Positions 25,914-29,792 of a stretch of 29,792 bases of DNA are shown piece by piece. Positions within the stretch are counted from its first letter, which is position 1. Every line of letters starts with the position of its first letter. This stretch comes from Alphaproteobacteria bacterium (lineage in GTDB: Bacteria; Pseudomonadota; Alphaproteobacteria; Rhizobiales; Aestuariivirgaceae), in the NCBI GenBank assembly GCA_024279045.1, contig JAJRRZ010000056.1:1-29792 (forward strand). The letters run 5' to 3'. Under the pieces are notes generated by a model. The model was given only the letters and a program-made list of their open reading frames with translations, ran no database searches and had not been told where the DNA came from. Position numbers and translations under genes: made by a program.

Positions 25914-26714
25914 ATGAATACCGCCACGAAAGCCACCACAGCCGAAACCGCTAACGCGAATACCCCCTCGCAGGCCACCGACGAACTGGCCGTGCAGATG
26001 ATCGATGTGAACAAGTGGTATGGCGAGTTCCACGTGCTGCGCGACATCAATCTGGAGGTCATGCGCCAGGAGCGTATCGTCATCTGCGGCCCGTCCGGCT
26101 CCGGCAAGTCCACGCTGATCCGCTGCATCAACCGGCTGGAGGAACACCAGCGCGGCAGGATCATTGTCGATGGCGTGGAGTTGACCGAGGACATCAAGAA
26201 GATCGAGGAAATCCGCCGCGATGTGGGCATGGTGTTCCAGCACTTCAATCTGTTCCCGCATCTCACCGTGCTGGAGAACTGCACGCTCGCACCCATCTGG
26301 GTGAGGCGCATGCCCCGGCGCGAGGCAGAAGAGATCGCCATGCACTTTCTCGAGAAGGTGCGCATTCCGGAGCAGGCGCACAAGTATCCCGGCCAGCTTT
26401 CCGGCGGCCAGCAGCAGCGTGTGGCCATTGCCCGCGCCCTGTGCATGAAGCCGCGGATCATGCTGTTCGACGAGCCCACCTCCGCGCTCGACCCGGAAAT
26501 GATCAAGGAGGTGCTGGAAGTGATGGTGGAACTGGCCGAGTCGGGCATGACCATGCTGGTGGTAACCCACGAGATGGGCTTTGCCCGGCAGGTGGCCGAC
26601 CGGGTGATCTTCATGGATCAGGGCCAGATCGTCGAGATGAACACGCCGGAAGAGTTTTTCTCCAACCCGCAAAGCGAACGCACGAAGCTTTTCCTCTCGC
26701 AAATCCTGCACTGA
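25914..26714 (+). CDS. aapP: General L-amino acid ABC transporter ATP-binding protein
   Basis: A 266-residue ATPase that powers AapQ/AapM. I take the ATG at 25914 because GGAG lies seven bases ahead; the longer open frame upstream is only translated repeat sequence. Motifs are intact: Walker A GPSGSGKST (59-67), Q-loop VFQHFNLFPH (Gln109), signature LSGGQQQR (162-169), Walker B IMLFDEPTSALDP (182-194) and switch His219 in VVTHEMGFA. Residues 1-25 are an Ala/Thr-rich leader longer than usual. IDVNKWYGEFHVLRDINLEV is typical of polar amino acid ATPases such as AapP and GlnQ. It is the last gene of aapJQMP. No terminator is seen before the next gene 46 bases on. Confidence 0.93.
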   Translation: MNTATKATTAETANANTPSQATDELAVQMIDVNKWYGEFHVLRDINLEVMRQERIVICGPSGSGKSTLIRCINRLEEHQRGRIIVDGVELTEDIKKIEEIRRDVGMVFQHFNLFPHLTVLENCTLAPIWVRRMPRREAEEIAMHFLEKVRIPEQAHKYPGQLSGGQQQRVAIARALCMKPRIMLFDEPTSALDPEMIKEVLEVMVELAESGMTMLVVTHEMGFARQVADRVIFMDQGQIVEMNTPEEFFSNPQSERTKLFLSQILH

Positions 26715-26760
26715 TGAGGCATGCTTCCGGCACGCATCGAAACACAAGGGAGAGATATCC

Positions 26761-27354
26761 ATGCGCCCTGTCCGCCTGATCCTGGCCGCCACGTTGCTTG
26801 GCGCCACGCTACTGCCCGCCTCCGCACAACAGCCACAGCAGCCACAGCAGAACCCCGCGGCCTCGCAGCAGGCGCCGGCCAATGCCGCCGCCATGCATCA
26901 ACGTCTGGCGCAGTTCCGCCACGTGCCGCTGACCGAGGAAAAGGCGAAAGCAGCCATCGAGGTGTTTCTGAAGTTGAAGGCCACCTATCCGCCGGAAACC
27001 TTCAAGGCGAAGACCCCCGGGCCGATGGGCGCCACGGAAGCCATGAAACGCTCCGAGAAGGCTGAAGCCATCCTGAAGATGGTCAAGGACAAGGGATTCG
27101 ACAGCATCGACGAGTGGGCGCAGACCTTTGCCTCCGTCGGCATGGCCCTGGCTCATGTGCGCCAGGGCGACGACAATGCCGAGAAGAAGCTGCAGGAGCT
27201 GGAAGCCTCGCCCATGCCGGAGGAGATGAAAGCGCAGATCCGCGCCTTGTTGAAGGCGGTCATCCCGCCGAAGGAGAATGCCGAGGTGGCGAAGCAACTG
27301 CTCGCCGACGAGCAGACGAAGAAGATGATCGACGAGGTGGAAAAGCCGCGCTGA
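26761..27354 (+). CDS. Exported helical protein of unknown function
   Basis: A 197-residue protein with AAGGGAGAG before the ATG. Residues 1-22 form a signal peptide ending PASAQQ, followed by a Gln/Pro/Ala-rich disordered stretch to about residue 42. The rest is predicted helical and highly charged: LTEEKAKAAIEVFLKLKATYPPETF, then KAEAILKMVKDKGFDSIDEWAQTFASVGMALAHVRQG and a C-terminal helix pair to EVEKPR. It has no Cys and no recognisable catalytic motif. The KGFDSIDEWAQTFASVG section resembles helical domains of small periplasmic proteins I cannot name. It could be read from the aap transcript, since only 46 bases without a terminator separate them, and a strong terminator follows. Function unknown. 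Confidence 0.7.
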   Translation: MRPVRLILAATLLGATLLPASAQQPQQPQQNPAASQQAPANAAAMHQRLAQFRHVPLTEEKAKAAIEVFLKLKATYPPETFKAKTPGPMGATEAMKRSEKAEAILKMVKDKGFDSIDEWAQTFASVGMALAHVRQGDDNAEKKLQELEASPMPEEMKAQIRALLKAVIPPKENAEVAKQLLADEQTKKMIDEVEKPR

Positions 27355-27411
27355 TCCCGACGCATGGCCACCGCGAGCCGGCACATGCCTTGCTTTCCCT
27401 GAGGGGGGATA

Positions 27412-27444
27412 TTCGTGGCCGATAGCGTCGGCCACGAAGCTTTT
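27412..27444 (+). terminator. Rho-independent terminator
   Basis: TTCGTGGCCGA at 27412-27422 and TCGGCCACGAA at 27428-27438 form a perfect 11-bp stem with loop TAGCG, followed by GCTTTTC. It ends the rightward aap and downstream unit. Confidence 0.88.
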
Positions 27445-27690
27445 CTTCACCATTGGCCCCTTCACGCGACATGGGCTTTCAATCCCGTCCTGCGTTGAAG
27501 GTCGCTTCCGCCAAGGCTACCCCACTGTTGATCGCAAGCCTGTGGCATTGTTCCATCCGAATCTGTTTCTCACCTGAATCAATGTCTCAAAAGGGATGAA
27601 AAGTCCTGATTTTACAAATGGCTGTGCAGACATTCGCAAGTTCGCACCCGTGCCGTCCTGAATCACTTTCTCAAGTTTTCATTAACCATG
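27445..27690. other. Intergenic region without recognised content
   Basis: I see no gene, RNA or clear repeat here. It is less GC-rich than its surroundings in its second half. Together with 27691-28053 it forms a 699-bp gap between convergent units. Confidence 0.5.
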
Positions 27691-27718
27691 AAAAAAACCA
27701 CCCCACAGGGTGGGGTGG
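27691..27718 (-). terminator. Strong leftward rho-independent terminator
   Basis: On the reverse strand CCACCCCAC-CCT-GTGGGGTGG is a perfect 9-bp stem with a 3-base loop, followed by seven Ts (27697-27691). It ends leftward transcription 336 bases past the cytochrome gene stop, directly after the large palindrome. Confidence 0.85.
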
Positions 27719-27936
27719 GTGGCATTTTCCAGGCTATCCAGCCCCAGGGTCTGGCCTCAATAAATGAGTGCTTCTCATGGGCATTTTGGCAAAATAGCAG
27801 CGGTTTTTCGTTCGCAGGCAATAGTGGAGCTATTGGCAAGAACGAAAAACCGCCTGATATGCAGCCAAAATGCACATGGGGAGTGCTCAGGTATTGAGTC
27901 CAGACCCTGGACTCCATGCCTTGGCAGCTTGCCACC
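27718..27936. repeat. Large imperfect palindrome, 219 bp
   Basis: The halves are reverse complements about a centre at 27827. Paired blocks are GGTGGCA (27718) with TGCCACC (27930), CCAGGGTCTGG (27744-27754) with CCAGACCCTGG (27900-27910), CTCAATA with TATTGAG, GCATTTTGGC (27781-27790) with GCCAAAATGC (27863-27872), GCGGTTTTTCGTTC (27800-27813) with its exact complement (27840-27853), and an inner CAATAG...CTATTG (27819-27835). No open frame explains it. It could be a miniature inverted-repeat element, or a long hairpin RNA read leftward into the terminator beside it. Confidence 0.75.
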
Positions 27937-28053
27937 AGGGGCATTGCTGCGATGTTCATTGCCTGCCGAGCCTGACAAGCTCCTCGAGGCGTCAATGGCC
28001 GGAGCAACTCCACTGAAGCCATGGAGCTTCTGCAAGCGACCATTCGGCTCCCC

Positions 28054-28779
28054 TCAGGGAAAGACTTTCCATGCCGAATGGCAAGCCACACATTGCGTAG
28101 TCAGCTCGCCCAGCTTGCCCAGCACCTTGTTGTAGTCCTCCGTGCTCGGCTTGTCGGCGGCTGCCTTTGCCAGATCAGCCAATTCCGCGCCGATGAGGTG
28201 TAGCTGAATACCCATGGCGCGCATCTCCGGCGGCAGCCACGGGCCGAAGCCGCCGCGCGCACCAGGCTGCATGCCGCCCATGCGGTTGCCCATGCCGGGC
28301 ACCGGCTTGCCAAGCACCTTCATGGCTATCGCGCCCATGCCCAAGCCGCCGTCCGGCACGCCCTGCTCAAGAGCCTGTGCCATGCGCTGGCGCGCCAGCT
28401 TGCGGATTTCGGCAATTTTTTCGGGTGGCACATTGGCCTTGCGCAGGGCCATCACCAGCTCGTGTGCCGGCCCAAGGTCATCTTCGGCAATACGTGCGGC
28501 TTCCTTGAAATCACCTTCAGCCAGGGCGTTGATGATCTGGTCGAGAGACTCGGTAAAGCCGCGCATCATGCCAAGGAAATTGCTGCGCACCTGCGGATGA
28601 AGCTCCACCAGGGTGCGTCCGTCATCTTGCGCTTCATTGGCAGTAGCCTTGGCTTGCTCGGCCTGCTGTGGCTGTGTTGCATTCTGCTGTGCATCAGCCG
28701 GCTGCATGTTCAGAAATGCGCCACCAGCCGCCAGCATGGCAGCGATTGCCACCGCAATCAGCCCTTTTCTTCCCTTCAT
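28054..28779 (-). CDS. Exported class II-type cytochrome c
   Basis: A 241-residue protein. GGGAGG lies seven bases before the ATG at 28779; a TTG at 28797 is in frame but less likely. Residues 1-31 form a signal peptide (IAVAIAAMLAAGGAF, ending PADAQ), followed by a Gln/Ala-rich linker. The heme motif CVACH is near the C-terminus (ELTTQCVACHSAWKVFP), as in cytochrome c' and c-556. The helix HPQVRSNFLGMMRGFTESLDQIINALAEGDFKEAARIAE is the usual first helix of that fold, with candidate Met ligands. A Gly/Met-rich insertion (MGNRMGGMQPGARGGFG) in the second half makes the chain longer than the usual 130-150 residues. It is probably a periplasmic electron carrier or gas-binding protein. It lies downstream of an EF-hand gene and ahead of the 219-bp palindrome. 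Confidence 0.82.
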   Translation of the reverse strand: MKGRKGLIAVAIAAMLAAGGAFLNMQPADAQQNATQPQQAEQAKATANEAQDDGRTLVELHPQVRSNFLGMMRGFTESLDQIINALAEGDFKEAARIAEDDLGPAHELVMALRKANVPPEKIAEIRKLARQRMAQALEQGVPDGGLGMGAIAMKVLGKPVPGMGNRMGGMQPGARGGFGPWLPPEMRAMGIQLHLIGAELADLAKAAADKPSTEDYNKVLGKLGELTTQCVACHSAWKVFP

Positions 28780-28883
28780 CGCGCACCTCCCTGCCAAGAG
28801 TTTCCGCTCCCCCGGAAGGCCAGGATCAATATGCCCGGGCCATTCCGAAGGAGGCGGAGAAAAAGTTGTGTCAGGCCATTGGC

Positions 28884-29267
28884 TTACTGCTGCTGAAGCG
28901 GCGCGCGGCCCTGGCCCATGCCCATGCCGCGGCCCATGCCCATGCCACGCGGGCGCTGTTTCATCAGGGCTTGCCTCGCGGCAACGAACTCTTCCTGCGA
29001 GATCTTGCCATCATTGTTCTTGTCGAAGAACGTGAAGTCCGGAGCGTTGGCACGATTGCGCATCATTCGCCCTTCCTTGGCGCGTGCTTGCTGGCGCATC
29101 TGACGCACCTTGTCGAATTCCGCCTTGGAAATTGCGCCATCCTTGTTCAGATCCCAGGCGGTGAAGGGCAGCGGACCACGGGCGGTAACATCCTGCGCCA
29201 TGGCCATGCCATATGCGCCACCCATCACCAGTGCGGCGATGGTCATTGTCCTGATTACCTTGCGCAT
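28884..29267 (-). CDS. Exported EF-hand calcium-binding protein
   Basis: A 127-residue protein; GGGAG stands eight bases before the ATG at 29267. Residues 1-24 are a signal peptide ending GMAMA. Two canonical EF-hand loops follow: DLNKDGAISKAEF, and DKNNDGKISQEEF near residues 78-90, each with the Asp/Asn-x-Asp-Gly-x-Ile-Ser-x-x-Glu pattern that binds calcium. The linker is Arg/Met-rich, and the tail (RGMGMGRGMGMGQGR) is a short Gly/Met/Arg repeat. This is a small periplasmic calcium sensor or buffer of the kind often found beside two-component systems. A sensor kinase lies directly upstream in the same direction, and a cytochrome gene downstream, with about 100 bases between. A functional link with either is possible but not shown. 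Confidence 0.85.
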   Translation of the reverse strand: MRKVIRTMTIAALVMGGAYGMAMAQDVTARGPLPFTAWDLNKDGAISKAEFDKVRQMRQQARAKEGRMMRNRANAPDFTFFDKNNDGKISQEEFVAARQALMKQRPRGMGMGRGMGMGQGRAPLQQQ

Positions 29268-29375
29268 GGCTAGATCTCCCTTGTTTGGTTGCAGTGGTTG
29301 CACGTGATGTTTTCACGTCTTTCATCCGCCTTCCTGAAGGGAGAGTGCCATGCCAGGCTGAAAACAAGCTGACGG

Positions 29376-29422
29376 CAATTTGACAATTGCACGGCAATGC
29401 CGTGCATGAGCGCGTCATGCAC
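29376..29422. other. Three overlapping hairpins between kinase and EF-hand genes
   Basis: CAATT-tgac-AATTG (29376-29389), GCACGGC-aat-GCCGTGC (29389-29405) and GTGCATGA-gcgcg-TCATGCAC (29402-29422) overlap by one and four bases, so neighbours cannot both form fully. No U-run follows on either strand. They may be terminator or attenuator parts, or operator dyads. Confidence 0.4.
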
Positions 29423-29441
29423 ACCAGCGCCACATTGCGTT

Positions 29442-29792
29442 TCATCTGGAGGGCGCCGGCGGAGGGGTGGTCGGAGGCAAGTGCACACACACGCGCAACC
29501 CACCCAGCCGGGCAGAACGGCCAAAGGTGATGAACCCTCCATGCAGCCGCGCAATGTCCAGTGCGATGGCCAGCCCCCGGCCGGAGCCTTCGCACATCTC
29601 GTCCAGGCAGGTGCCGCGGGTGCCGAGTGGCGCCAGTTTCTCTTCTTCCACGCCGGGGCCATCATCCTCCACGCAAATTTCCAGCACCTGCACCTGACCA
29701 TCGATGCGTTGGCGGAAGCTGCAGAAACTCTCGCCTTTCGCCCATTTGCAGGCATTGTCCAGCAGGTTGCCCAACAGCTCGAGCATGTCTTC
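29442..29792 (-). CDS. Sensor histidine kinase, C-terminal ATPase domain, N-terminus cut by window edge
   Basis: The frame is open from the right edge through codons EDMLELLGNLLDNACKWA, so the gene starts outside. The visible 116 or so residues are a HATPase_c domain: N-box ELLGNLLDNACKWAKGE, G1 box CVEDDGPGV, and a G2-like box EGSGRGLAIALDIARLHGG, followed by the final strand GGLRVCVHLPP and a short Pro-rich tail. The ATP lid is long and rather acidic (EEEKLAPLGTRGTCLDEMCEGSG) and includes two Cys. LLDNACKWA is reminiscent of PhoQ-type kinases. The sensor and phospho-acceptor domains are not visible, so the signal is unknown. It lies 174 bases upstream of the EF-hand gene, in the same direction. 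Confidence 0.85.
   Translation of the reverse strand, partial: EDMLELLGNLLDNACKWAKGESFCSFRQRIDGQVQVLEICVEDDGPGVEEEKLAPLGTRGTCLDEMCEGSGRGLAIALDIARLHGGFITFGRSARLGGLRVCVHLPPTTPPPAPSR

Noticed and set aside
25644..26614. Minus-strand frames with PTPPP/GRVGE motifs near aapP
   Set aside because: The motifs are translations of the palindromic repeats, and the rest is antisense to aapP.
27663..28091. 142-codon minus-strand frame across the large palindrome
   Set aside because: It spans both arms of the palindrome and the terminator, has no ribosome site or domain, and overlaps the cytochrome gene end.

Overview
The window reads as a GC-rich alphaproteobacterium, possibly of the Rhodospirillales side, though I would not name a genus. 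The evidence is an aapJ-aapQ-aapM-aapP amino acid transporter in the rhizobial order, a SqrR/BigR-type ArsR regulator, and scattered palindromic repeats, including one that reads PGLDPG in translation. I see no rRNA, tRNA, CRISPR array, transposase or phage gene. Both edges cut a gene: a DUF302 protein at the left and a sensor kinase at the right.

Positions 1-11600 hold a sulfur-handling region. Four leftward genes come first: DUF302 protein, a Met-rich 25-residue-repeat protein, a small monoheme c-type cytochrome, and a second Met-rich repeat protein. Three rightward genes diverge from them: an exported rhodanese and two LysM proteins that share a helical domain. Next is a leftward SqrR-like persulfide sensor gene with the diagnostic cysteine pair, divergent from a YeeE/YedE (TsuA-like) transporter. 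A DsrE-family protein, TusA, a strong terminator and a FadL/OmpP1 porin follow. ATTC-N8-GAAT-like boxes lie before several of these genes, so one reactive-sulfur regulon is plausible. The TusA/DsrE/YedE part is familiar. The Met-rich repeat proteins, the small cytochrome and the paired LysM proteins are not families I can name.

Positions 11650-20967 carry leftward housekeeping and catabolic genes: an O6-alkylguanine-DNA alkyltransferase, BluB, a FemAB/BioF2-like acyltransferase, a cupin/JmjC-like oxygenase, a 1259-residue 5-oxoprolinase, CreA and cystathionine beta-lyase. The 5-oxoprolinase gene contains an in-frame 68-bp palindromic element.

Positions 21530-26714 hold aapJQMP for broad-range L-amino acid uptake. 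Its intergenic gaps contain relatives of the same palindromic element, and one copy is bracketed by a 23-bp duplication of the aapQ end. An exported protein of unknown function and a terminator follow.

Positions 27445-29792 contain a long gap with a 219-bp imperfect palindrome beside a strong leftward terminator. Then come a class II-type cytochrome c, an EF-hand protein and the C-terminal ATPase domain of a sensor histidine kinase, all leftward. A second large palindrome of about 183 bp lies at 2550-2732.
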